Of a DNA stretch of 9,574 nucleotides, positions 1 to 7,268 are shown piece after piece. Positions within the stretch are counted from its first letter, which is position 1; the number at the start of each line of letters is the position of its first letter. This stretch comes from Rhizobium sp. Q54. Lineage in GTDB: Bacteria > Pseudomonadota > Alphaproteobacteria > SMXS01. Location: assembly GCA_945872035.1 (NCBI GenBank), contig CAMBYA010000066.1:1-9574 (forward strand). The letters are read 5' to 3'. Below the pieces are notes generated by a model. It was not told where the DNA came from, searched no databases, and was given only the letters and a program-made list of their open reading frames with translations. Position numbers and translations under genes: made by a program.

Positions 1-1
1 C

Positions 2-724
2 CTGGGCGGCTTCGGTAACTCCGACGTCGACGCCAAGAACGGCACGGGCAACTCGGGTGACGTCGACAGCTGGCAGGTGGGTGGCTACGTCAGCTACTTC
101 ACCCAGAGCTGGTTCCTGAACGCCGGCGGCGGCATCGGTGACATGAACATCGAGAGCATCCGCAACATCCAGTTCGGCAGCGGCATCGGCAACGTCTCGC
201 AGATCGCCACGGCCGACTATGACGGCGACATCACCTACTTCTACGGTAAGGGTGGCTACAGCTTCGACCTGGGTGGCTCGGGTTGGAAACTGTCGCCGGA
301 ACTGGCCCTGTCCTATGCGAAGGTGAAGCAGGACGGCTTCTCGGAAGGTGGCACCGGCAACGCCTCTGTCCTTCTGCTGAATGTGGATGGCCAGTCGGTC
401 GAAAGCCTCCGCGGTACCGCCCAGGTTCGTCTGTCCAAGACGTTCATGTCGGGTAACGGCGGCGGTTGGATGCCCTACGCCCGCGTCGGTATGGCCAACG
501 AGTTCGAGGACGAGCTCCGCCCGATCACCTCTGGCTTCCAGAGTGCGCCGGGCACGAGCTTCACGGTCTTCGGCAAGGTGCCGCGCGAGACCACGGTCAT
601 CTTCGGCGCTGGCGTCAGCGGCAAGGTGAACGAGATGTTCAGCGTCTACCTCGACTACTCGGGTGAAATCGGCGGCTCGTTCAGCGAGCACGTCATCAGC
701 GGCGGCGTCCGTCTCTCCTTCTAA
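2..724 (+). CDS. Autotransporter-type outer-membrane beta-barrel protein, C-terminal part (5' end outside window)
   Basis: This is the 3' part of a gene; the reading frame is open from base 2 to the TAA at 722-724 (240 codons), so the true start lies upstream. The sequence is Gly-, Ser- and aromatic-rich with alternating hydrophobic residues, as in amphipathic beta-strands. A stretch such as GGYSFDLGGSGWKLSPEL followed by LSYAKVKQDGF is typical of autotransporter beta-domains. The protein ends in ISGGVRLSF, with the C-terminal Phe and alternating hydrophobics of the BAM-complex beta-signal. It therefore very probably inserts in the outer membrane as a barrel. Whether a secreted passenger domain precedes it, or it is a stand-alone porin-like protein, cannot be seen. 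A strong terminator follows, so it is the last gene of its transcript. A GTG at base 77 is in frame but is not the start, because barrel-like sequence continues upstream of it. Confidence 0.85.
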   Translation: MGGFGNSDVDAKNGTGNSGDVDSWQVGGYVSYFTQSWFLNAGGGIGDMNIESIRNIQFGSGIGNVSQIATADYDGDITYFYGKGGYSFDLGGSGWKLSPELALSYAKVKQDGFSEGGTGNASVLLLNVDGQSVESLRGTAQVRLSKTFMSGNGGGWMPYARVGMANEFEDELRPITSGFQSAPGTSFTVFGKVPRETTVIFGAGVSGKVNEMFSVYLDYSGEIGGSFSEHVISGGVRLSF

Positions 725-764
725 GGAGCCGGCACCACCGTCCCGAACGGACGAAGCAAAACGG

Positions 765-797
765 AAGGGCGCCCCTCGGGGCGCCCTTTCTGCTTTT
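765..797 (+). terminator. Rho-independent terminator of the outer-membrane barrel gene
   Basis: A perfect 10-bp GC-rich stem (765-774 with 779-788), arms AAGGGCGCCC and GGGCGCCCTT, closes a 4-nt CTCG loop. A T-rich tail, TTTCTGCTTTT, covers 787-797. It sits 40 bp after the stop codon of the barrel gene and points the right way for it. Confidence 0.88.
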
Positions 798-1145
798 GGG
801 GATGGCCTGGCACGGCCGGATACCGGGGAGCTTCGGGGTACTGCGGTAAACGAGGGCAGGAACCCGGTCCTGCACGAGGCGCGCCATGCAAGGCTGACAC
901 TCACCTTTGTCCCTGAGCCTTTAGAAGGGCCTTGCATGAAAGCGAATGCAGGCCCTTCGACAGGCTCAGGGACACGGGGACAGGGGAGACCGGCATCCCA
1001 ACGATGATGGGCGCCCTCCATCCAGCCCCGCTGCCTTCCGGCCATCGAGGGACCGGCTGGGCTGCGGCGCTATGCTCGCAGGATCACGGGAGCAGATGGG
1101 GGAGGGACCAGGTCCTTCGGATTCGCCGTGGCCCGTGTGGCCGCC
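798..1145. other. Gene-free region between convergent genes
   Basis: These 348 bases lie between the terminator of the barrel gene and the stop codon of the convergent - strand gene. Apart from the hairpin at 909-973 nothing convincing is present. The short open frames on both strands have no ribosome site and no recognisable protein character. No obvious T-tailed terminator is seen for the - strand gene ending at 1146, so the 909-973 hairpin may serve there. Confidence 0.6.
909..973. repeat. REP-like long inverted repeat (hairpin) between convergent genes
   Basis: Arms 909-931 (begins GTCCCTGAGCC, ends GAAGGGCC) and 951-973 (begins GGCCCTTCGAC, ends GCTCAGGGAC) are reverse complements with two mismatches in 23 positions. 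Pairing extends inward through T932-A950 and, past one bulged T (933), GCAT 934-937 with ATGC 946-949, leaving the 8-nt loop GAAAGCGA. From general knowledge, the motif CCCTGAGCCTGTCGAAGGG resembles an intergenic palindromic repeat dispersed in many alphaproteobacterial genomes, especially sphingomonads. Its position between two converging genes is typical of REP elements and would let it act as a bidirectional terminator or mRNA 3'-end stabiliser. Confidence 0.75.
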
Positions 1146-1925
1146 TCAGCCCTTCGGCGGCCAGGGGATGAAGGTGCTGGTGCGCTCGGCATAGGCGCGG
1201 TAGTCGGGCCGGGTCTCGCGCATGTTGCGCTCGGCCATGGGGACTCCCGACACGCGGGTCAGCAGCACCGTCACCAGGATCGGGCTGCACACCGTCAGCG
1301 CCGTCCAGGGTGACGGGCAGGCGGCGATCCACAGGCCCCACCAGACGCAGGCCTCGCCGAAATAGTTGGGATGCCGGCTCCAGCGCCACAGGCCCCGGTC
1401 CATCACCTTGCCCTTGTTGGCCGGGTCGCGCTTGTAGCGCCACATCTGGGCATCGGCGACGGCCTCGAACACGAAGCCGAACAGGAACAGCGCGGCGCCG
1501 GCCCAGGTCAGCGGATGGCCGAGCGCGTCATCCGGCGACAGGAAGATGCCGAGCTGCAGCGGCAGCGAGATCAGCCACATCAGCGCGCCCTGCAGCAGGA
1601 ACACGGTGACATAGCTGCGCGCCGGCCACCCCGGGCCCGCCGACGCGCGCATCTCGCGGTAACGCCGGTCTTCGCCGTGCAGCAGGTTCCGCCGCAGCAG
1701 GTGAAAGCCCAGCCGGCCCGCCCACAGCCCGGTCATGATGGCGAGCAGTATGGCATGTTCGCTCGGCCGCGGCGTCAGCGCCAGCGCCGTGCCGGCGACC
1801 AGCGCGAAGCCCGGCCCCCAGAATGCGTCGGCGATGCTGGCGTCGCGCCGCACCAGGCTGACGATCCACAACAGGGTCATGGCGGCCCACACCGCCAGTC
1901 CGCACGCCACGAGGATCCACGTCAT
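1146..1925 (-). CDS. DUF1295 / steroid 5-alpha-reductase-like integral membrane protein
   Basis: This 259-residue membrane protein belongs to the DUF1295 family, related to steroid 5-alpha-reductases and isoprenylcysteine methyltransferases; its substrate is unknown. Hydrophobic segments lie near residues 3-25, 38-52, 58-76, 105-129, 139-157 and 190-212. Family motifs are visible: DASIADAFWG (28-37), the EDRRY segment (85-89), EAVADAQ (154-160) and the C-terminal cofactor-side motif GLWRWSRHPNYFGE (178-191), expected to bind NADPH by analogy. Length is normal for the family. The ATG at 1923-1925 is supported by GGAGG (complement of 1933-1937) seven bases upstream. It lies downstream of the acyl-CoA dehydrogenase on the same strand, but a terminator and hairpin repeats separate them, so it is probably transcribed separately. 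An NAD(P)H-dependent reduction of a lipid or isoprenoid double bond is the family-based guess. Confidence 0.85.
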   Translation of the reverse strand: MTWILVACGLAVWAAMTLLWIVSLVRRDASIADAFWGPGFALVAGTALALTPRPSEHAILLAIMTGLWAGRLGFHLLRRNLLHGEDRRYREMRASAGPGWPARSYVTVFLLQGALMWLISLPLQLGIFLSPDDALGHPLTWAGAALFLFGFVFEAVADAQMWRYKRDPANKGKVMDRGLWRWSRHPNYFGEACVWWGLWIAACPSPWTALTVCSPILVTVLLTRVSGVPMAERNMRETRPDYRAYAERTSTFIPWPPKG

Positions 1926-1932
1926 GTCCCGG

Positions 1933-1937
1933 CCTCC
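1933..1937 (-). promoter_or_regulatory. Ribosome binding site of the DUF1295 gene
   Basis: The - strand reads GGAGG, then seven bases, then ATG. It supports the chosen start at 1925. Confidence 0.7.
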
Positions 1938-1963
1938 GCTTCAGAGTGGTTTCAGTATGGACC

Positions 1964-2078
1964 GAAAGCGCTCTCTCTACGCCGCGGCTTTCGGACGGCA
2001 CGGCGAGTGCCGTGCCTGAAAGCGCTCTCTTCGCCGCGGCTTTCGGACGGCAAGGCGTCCGCCTTGCCTGAAAGCGCT
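1964..2078. repeat. Tandem hairpin repeat, two full units plus a partial third
   Basis: Unit 1 (1964-2017, 54 bp) and unit 2 (2018-2069, 52 bp) both run from GAAAGCGCTCTCT through CGCCGCGGCTTTCGGACGGCA to a palindrome ending GCCT. A third unit begins at 2070 and matches for only nine bases. Each unit has a perfect 8-bp stem with a 4-nt loop: 1997-2004 with 2009-2016 (GGCACGGC/GCCGTGCC) and 2049-2056 with 2061-2068 (GGCAAGGC/GCCTTGCC). An outer GCTTTC/GAAAGC pairing (1987-1992 with 2018-2023; 2039-2044 with 2070-2075) uses the start of the next unit. It lies between two - strand genes, upstream of the DUF1295 gene. It could be a REP-type element, a transcript-end stabiliser or a regulator-binding array. 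Confidence 0.85.
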
Positions 2079-2139
2079 TCAGGGCTGTTACGCGCGCCAG
2101 CGCCTCACGGATGATTCCGCCGCCGGTGGCCGGCGCCGC

Positions 2140-2169
2140 AAAAGAAAACGCGGACCCGGGGGCCCGCGT
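2140..2169 (-). terminator. Rho-independent terminator of the acyl-CoA dehydrogenase gene
   Basis: On the - strand a 9-bp stem (2161-2169 with 2148-2156, one G-U pair) around a 4-nt loop is followed directly by a T-rich run, the complement of the AAAAGAAAA at 2140-2148. It begins 34 bp after the stop codon of the dehydrogenase gene. Confidence 0.8.
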
Positions 2170-2202
2170 GAAGTTGAGGGTTGTGGATGAACCTAACTAT
2201 AG

Positions 2203-3441
<1,239 letters not shown>

Positions 3442-3444
3442 GAT

Positions 3445-3452
3445 GTGTCCCC
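3445..3452 (-). promoter_or_regulatory. Leader/ribosome site GGGGACAC of the acyl-CoA dehydrogenase gene
   Basis: The - strand reads GGGGACAC, three bases, ATG. GGGGA is the likely, weak Shine-Dalgarno core. The same 8-mer at the same spacing precedes the divergent SDR gene (3674-3681). Confidence 0.5.
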
Positions 3453-3473
3453 AGGTGAATGCTGAACCGGCTC

Positions 3474-3493
3474 CTTCGCGTCGTCGCGCGAAG
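3474..3493. repeat. Inverted repeat in the divergent promoter region, possible operator
   Basis: CTTCGCG, six bases, CGCGAAG form a perfect 7-bp inverted repeat 33 bp upstream of the acyl-CoA dehydrogenase start. The position and dyad symmetry would suit a dimeric repressor such as a TetR-type regulator. No regulator gene is in the window, and in DNA this GC-rich a chance match is possible. Confidence 0.3.
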
Positions 3494-3625
3494 CTTCTGG
3501 TGATTCGGTGACAATGTTAGCAGATATCAGGAAAGCGGCTGACGCCATTCGCGGCGTCTTTCCGCCGACGCGCCGGATCGCAGGTCGCGACGCACTTGCG
3601 TGCGAGGGCCTCCCGGTCCGATGGC

Positions 3626-3654
3626 TTGACGCTGAGGGGCCGGACCAATAGCGT
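3626..3654 (+). promoter_or_regulatory. Candidate sigma-70-type promoter of the SDR-amidase pair
   Basis: TTGACG (3626-3631, five of six matches to the -35 consensus), a 17-bp spacer and TAGCGT (3649-3654, three of six matches to the -10) lie directly upstream of the SDR gene. They would give a leader of roughly 25 nt. The -10 is poor, so this is tentative. Confidence 0.4.
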
Positions 3655-3673
3655 CCGCCCGAACGAACCAGAC

Positions 3674-3681
3674 GGGGACAC
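3674..3681 (+). promoter_or_regulatory. Leader/ribosome site GGGGACAC of the SDR gene
   Basis: GGGGACAC then three bases then ATG. GGGGA is the probable Shine-Dalgarno core and supports the start at 3685. Confidence 0.5.
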
Positions 3682-3684
3682 TCC

Positions 3685-4452
3685 ATGGCGCTGCCCAATT
3701 TCGACCTGACCGGCAAGGTCTGCTTCATCACCGGCACCACCAGCGGCCTGGGCCGCCAGTTCGCCCTGTGCCTGGCCGAGGCGGGCGCGAAAGTGGTGAT
3801 CACCGGCCGCCGAAAGGAACGGCTCGAGGCGCTGGCCAAGGAGATCAACGACGCGGGCGGCTTCGCCTGGCCCATCGCCTTCGACGTCACCGACCTTCCG
3901 GCAGGCGCCGCCGCCATCGCCGAGGCCGAGGAGAAGGTCGGGCCGATCTGGTGCCTGGTGAACAATTCCGGCATCACCATCATGGGCGCCAGCCAGAAGA
4001 TCAGCCAGGAAGACTACGACCGGGTGATGGATACCAACATGCGCGCGCCGTTCTTCCTCAGCCAGGAAGTGGCCAGGCGGATGATCGACCGCGGCGCGCC
4101 GGGGCGCATCGTCAACATCGCGTCGATGCATTCCTATGTGGAGCTGAAGGGCGGCATCACCTACTGCATGTCGAAGGCGGCGGTGCAGATGATGACCCAG
4201 GTCATGGCGCTGGAATGGGCCCGCTACGGCATCAAGGTGAACGCCATGAACCCGGGCTACATCCGCACCGACATCAACAGCGAGTACTACGACAGCGAAG
4301 CCGGGCAGAAGGACATCAAGGGCTGGCCCATGCGCCGCATCGGCAAGGACACCGACCTCAACGGCCTGTTGCTGCTGCTGGCCTCCGAGGCCGGCGATTT
4401 CATGACCGGCGCGGGTGTCCGCATCGACGACGGCCAGGCGCTGGGCTTCTGA
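3685..4452 (+). CDS. Short-chain dehydrogenase/reductase (SDR), classical type
   Basis: This 255-residue NAD(P)-dependent oxidoreductase would interconvert an alcohol and a ketone (or reduce an enone). The Rossmann glycine motif TGTTSGLG is at 16-23; the NNSG motif (usual NNAG) is at 93-96; the catalytic Ser147 and YCMSK (Tyr160, Lys164) have the normal 13-residue Ser-Tyr spacing. Arg42-Arg43 after beta-2 (ITGRRKERLE) suggest NADP(H) preference. The C-terminal segment MTGAGVRIDDGQALGF is the usual SDR ending, and length is standard. The stop is 10 bp before the amidase start, so the two are probably co-transcribed. The substrate is unknown; the divergent acyl-CoA dehydrogenase hints at acyl or hydroxyacyl metabolism. 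Confidence 0.92.
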   Translation: MALPNFDLTGKVCFITGTTSGLGRQFALCLAEAGAKVVITGRRKERLEALAKEINDAGGFAWPIAFDVTDLPAGAAAIAEAEEKVGPIWCLVNNSGITIMGASQKISQEDYDRVMDTNMRAPFFLSQEVARRMIDRGAPGRIVNIASMHSYVELKGGITYCMSKAAVQMMTQVMALEWARYGIKVNAMNPGYIRTDINSEYYDSEAGQKDIKGWPMRRIGKDTDLNGLLLLLASEAGDFMTGAGVRIDDGQALGF

Positions 4453-4458
4453 GGAGGG
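4451..4458 (+). promoter_or_regulatory. Strong ribosome binding site that fixes the amidase start
   Basis: GAGGAGGG overlaps the SDR stop codon and lies four bases before ATG 4463. It argues for that ATG over the in-frame ATG at 4415, which has no such site and lies within the SDR gene. Confidence 0.8.
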
Positions 4459-4462
4459 TGCG

Positions 4463-5848
4463 ATGACGGACCTGGTGCATCTGTCGGCGATCGAACTCAC
4501 GGCCCGTTACAGGGACGGCTCGCTGTCGCCGGTCGAGGTGGCCAAGGCGGTGTTCGACCGGATCGACGAACGCAACGAGGGCGTCAACGCCTTCATCCTG
4601 CTCGACCGCGAGGGCGCATTGAAAGACGCGGAGAAATCCGATGCCCGCTGGCGCACGTGCAAGCCCAAGGGGCTGCTCGATGGCGTGCCGCTGTCGATCA
4701 AGGAGCACATCGACGTCAAGGGCTGGCCCAGCCGCAATTCCTCGCCGGTCATCCCGGAGACGCACCGGGCCGAGCAGGACGCGCCGGTCACCGCGCGGCT
4801 GCGCGGCGCGGGCGGCATCATCCTGGGCAAGACGGCGACGCCCGAATTTTGCTGGAAGGGTGTCACCGACAGCGCGCTTCACGGCGTGACGCGCAATCCG
4901 TGGGACCTGGACAAGACGCCGGGCGGTTCGTCCGGCGGCGCGGCGGCGGCCTGCGCGCTCGGCATGGGCGCGCTGCATGTGGGCACCGACGCGGGCGGCT
5001 CCATCCGCATCCCGGCGGCATTCTGCGGGGTGTTCGGGCTGAAGCCGACCCAGAACCGCGTGCCGCACAATCCGGCCGGCGTCTCGGCGCTGATCTCGCA
5101 GGCCGGGCCGATCACCCGGACCGTCGCCGACGCGGCGCTGATGATGAACGTCATCACCCAGCCGGATATCCGCGACCCGCTCGCCCTGCCGCCCGACGCC
5201 GACTTCGCCGCCGGTCTCGACGACGGAGTCGAGGGGCTGCGCATGGCGTTCTGGGACGGTACGCGGCTGATCCCGTTCGATCCCGAGGTGTCGCAGGCGC
5301 TGCAGGGCGCGGCGGAAACCTTCCGTACGCTGGGCGCCGGGGTTGTCGAAGCCGATCCGGGATTCGACACCCAGCTCGCCACCTTCCTTGCCTTCTGGCA
5401 GCCGATGACCGCGCGCTACCTGGAGAATGCGAGCGAGGAGGCGCTCGCCGCCAGCGACCCGTTCCTGGTGCGCTCGGCACAGAAGGGCGCGCAGCAGTCC
5501 ATCCTGCGGCATTTCCAGGCCATGGCCGACCGGGGCGCGCTCGCCCAGCTCATGGCCCGGTTCCATGAGCGGTTCGACCTGCTGCTGTGCCCGGTCACCC
5601 CGGTGCCGCCGTTCAAGGCCGGGCGCGGCGTCTATGGCCCGGAGGGCGAGGCCTACAAGCGGACCTGGACGCCGTTCACCTTCCCTTTCAACATCACCGG
5701 CCAGCCCGCCGCGAGCGTCCCCTGTGGCTTCACCGAGGCCGGCTTGCCCATCGGCCTGCAGATCGTCGGACCCTGGGGTGCCGAAGCCATGATCCTGCGC
5801 GCCGCCAGGGCGTTCGAGGCGGCTCGCCCGTTCGCCTTGCCCGTCTGA
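4463..5848 (+). CDS. Amidase-signature family hydrolase
   Basis: This 461-residue enzyme of the amidase signature family hydrolyses a carboxamide to acid and ammonia or amine. The Ser-cisSer-Lys triad is complete: Lys80 in LSIKEH, Ser156 in PGGSSGGAAA, and nucleophile Ser180 in GTDAGGSIRIP; the 24-residue spacing between the two serines is that of the family. Oxyanion-loop glycines (DAGGS) are present, followed by FGLKPT. The C-terminal half contains LLLCPVTPVPPF and the closing FNITGQPAASVPCG segment typical of the family. No signal peptide is seen, so it is cytoplasmic. No GatB or other GatCAB partner is nearby and the length is that of stand-alone amidases, so a metabolic amidase is more likely than GatA. 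The true substrate is not readable from sequence. Confidence 0.92.
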   Translation: MTDLVHLSAIELTARYRDGSLSPVEVAKAVFDRIDERNEGVNAFILLDREGALKDAEKSDARWRTCKPKGLLDGVPLSIKEHIDVKGWPSRNSSPVIPETHRAEQDAPVTARLRGAGGIILGKTATPEFCWKGVTDSALHGVTRNPWDLDKTPGGSSGGAAAACALGMGALHVGTDAGGSIRIPAAFCGVFGLKPTQNRVPHNPAGVSALISQAGPITRTVADAALMMNVITQPDIRDPLALPPDADFAAGLDDGVEGLRMAFWDGTRLIPFDPEVSQALQGAAETFRTLGAGVVEADPGFDTQLATFLAFWQPMTARYLENASEEALAASDPFLVRSAQKGAQQSILRHFQAMADRGALAQLMARFHERFDLLLCPVTPVPPFKAGRGVYGPEGEAYKRTWTPFTFPFNITGQPAASVPCGFTEAGLPIGLQIVGPWGAEAMILRAARAFEAARPFALPV

Positions 5849-5911
5849 GCAGCAAGGCGTTGTCCCGGGATGTTGCAACCTCTGGAAAACCTGTAGTGTC
5901 GAGAGATAACC

Positions 5912-5918
5912 GAGGGGG
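5912..5918 (+). promoter_or_regulatory. Ribosome binding site deciding the TTG start of the ligase
   Basis: GAGGGGG is followed by six bases and then TTG at 5925. No ATG or GTG in frame has a comparable site; the next in-frame ATG (6000) would remove 25 residues. Confidence 0.6.
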
Positions 5919-5924
5919 TTAGGG

Positions 5925-7268
5925 TTGCTCAGGTCCTATTCGAATACGCTTGTCTGGCCGGCGGTCATCGATCCGAGGCAGGCTCAGACCTTCGCCTATA
6001 TGAGCCAGCTGGAGCGAAGCCAGTGGCTGAAACCCGAGCGGTTGCGCCGGCTCCAGGCCGCGCAACTCGCTGCGCGCCTGCGCCATGCCGCCGAAGCCAG
6101 CACATACTTCGCGCCCATGCTGCGGGGCCGCGAGATCAACCACAACACGGCGTTCGACGTGCTCGCGTCGCTGCCGCTGCTGACCCGCTCCGACATTCAG
6201 AGCGCGGCCGAGGGCATTTACTGCGAACCGCCCAAGGAGCATGGCGCGGTAAAGACCCTGCGCACGTCGGGCTCGACCGGCCAGCCGGTTGCCGTGCGCT
6301 GCACGGCGACGTGCTTCATGCTGCGCGGCGCAGTCACCTTCCGCAACCTGGGCTGGCGCGGCCTCAACACCATGAAAACCTTCGCGGCGATCCGCGCCAA
6401 CATCAAGACCGGCACCGTCGACACGCCGGCGCGGTACCGGGGCTGGGGCGCGCAAATGAGCGCGCTGTTCCACACCGGTCCGGCGATCGGCCTGCCGATC
6501 AACGTCCCGGTCCAGGAGCAGCTGGAATTCCTCGAGCGGTACAAACCAGCCTATCTGCTGACCTATCCCTCCAACCTGCGCGCGCTGATCGACCTGTCCC
6601 CCGACCGGCCCGCCGGGCTGGAATGCGTCATGTCCATGGGCGAGACGCTCCCCGAGGATCTCCGGGCGGACGTGCGCGGCCGCTGGAACATCCCGGTCTT
6701 CGACGAGTACAGCTCCGAGGAGATGGGGTCGATAGCCTCGCAGTGTTCCCATGGCAGCTATCACTGCACAGCCGAGGGCCATGTCCTGGAAGTGATCGGC
6801 GCCGACGGCCGGCCATGCCAGCCCGGCGAGATCGGCCGCGTGGTCGTCACCGACATGGCCAATTTCGCGACCGCCATGCTGCGCTACGAAATCCGGGACT
6901 ATGCCGAGGTTGGCGAGCCCTGCGGCTGCAAGCGTGGCCTGCCGGTGCTCAGACGCATCGTCGGCCGCGAGCGCAACCTGATGAGGCTGCCTGATGGCCG
7001 CAAGTTCTGGCCGCAATTCGGCATGCGCGACCCGGAAGCAACACGCCTGGTCAAGCAGTACCAGTTCATCCAGGTCAGCCTGGGACGGCTGGAGATGAAA
7101 GCGGTCGCCGACCATCCGCTGACCGAGGACGAAAGGAACTGGATCACGGCGCTCGTGCGCCAGAAGATCAACCACCCGTTCGAAGTGACCATCGAACAGG
7201 TCGAAGGCCCGCTGCCCAAGGGTCCCAACGGCAAGTTCCAGGAGTTCATCTGCATGGTCGATTCATGA
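5925..7268 (+). CDS. PaaK/CapK-type adenylate-forming ligase (phenylacetate-CoA ligase-like)
   Basis: This 447-residue protein belongs to the ANL adenylating superfamily and resembles the PaaK/CapK (so-called coenzyme F390 synthetase) branch. It would activate a carboxylic acid with ATP as an acyl-AMP, for transfer to CoA, an amine or a reductive step. Visible: the P-loop TSGSTGQP (114-121); DEYSSEEMG around 260-268 in place of the YGxxE motif; YEIRD (321-325) with the ribose-binding Asp325; the hinge-region IVGRERN with Arg348; and a C-terminal PKGPNGKFQEF with candidate catalytic Lys437. CGCKRGLPVL resembles the CxCGR segment of PaaK-like proteins. The length is normal for PaaK-like enzymes. 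The TTG start is supported by a strong ribosome site; ATG 6000 is an alternative. Its stop overlaps the methyltransferase start by ATGA. EhpF of phenazine (griseoluteic acid) biosynthesis is one ANL relative in a natural-product pathway. The acid substrate is unknown. Confidence 0.87.
   Translation: MLRSYSNTLVWPAVIDPRQAQTFAYMSQLERSQWLKPERLRRLQAAQLAARLRHAAEASTYFAPMLRGREINHNTAFDVLASLPLLTRSDIQSAAEGIYCEPPKEHGAVKTLRTSGSTGQPVAVRCTATCFMLRGAVTFRNLGWRGLNTMKTFAAIRANIKTGTVDTPARYRGWGAQMSALFHTGPAIGLPINVPVQEQLEFLERYKPAYLLTYPSNLRALIDLSPDRPAGLECVMSMGETLPEDLRADVRGRWNIPVFDEYSSEEMGSIASQCSHGSYHCTAEGHVLEVIGADGRPCQPGEIGRVVVTDMANFATAMLRYEIRDYAEVGEPCGCKRGLPVLRRIVGRERNLMRLPDGRKFWPQFGMRDPEATRLVKQYQFIQVSLGRLEMKAVADHPLTEDERNWITALVRQKINHPFEVTIEQVEGPLPKGPNGKFQEFICMVDS

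Noticed and set aside
1964..2078. CRISPR-like array
   Set aside because: The units are contiguous, have no unique spacers and are internally palindromic along much of their length; no cas genes are present.
3541..3558. GACGCC/GGCGTC inverted repeat in the divergent promoter region
   Set aside because: Only 6 bp arms made almost entirely of G and C; expected often by chance in this composition.
4415..4462. Earlier in-frame ATG for the amidase
   Set aside because: It would add 16 residues that lie inside the SDR gene, whereas ATG 4463 has an excellent ribosome site and starts where family members do.
4400..5878. 492-codon open frame on the - strand opposite the amidase
   Set aside because: Antisense shadow; composition is Arg/Gly/Ala/His-rich with no family resemblance, while the + strand shows a complete amidase triad.
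5873..5899. Possible promoter TTGCAA-TAGTGT upstream of the ligase
   Set aside because: Spacer is only 15 bp and the -10 matches three of six bases; too weak to list, although a promoter in this 76-bp gap is plausible.
5889..5908. Possible lux box upstream of the ligase
   Set aside because: ACCTGTA matches one half of the classical lux box, but the other half-site is absent and no LuxR or LuxI gene is visible.
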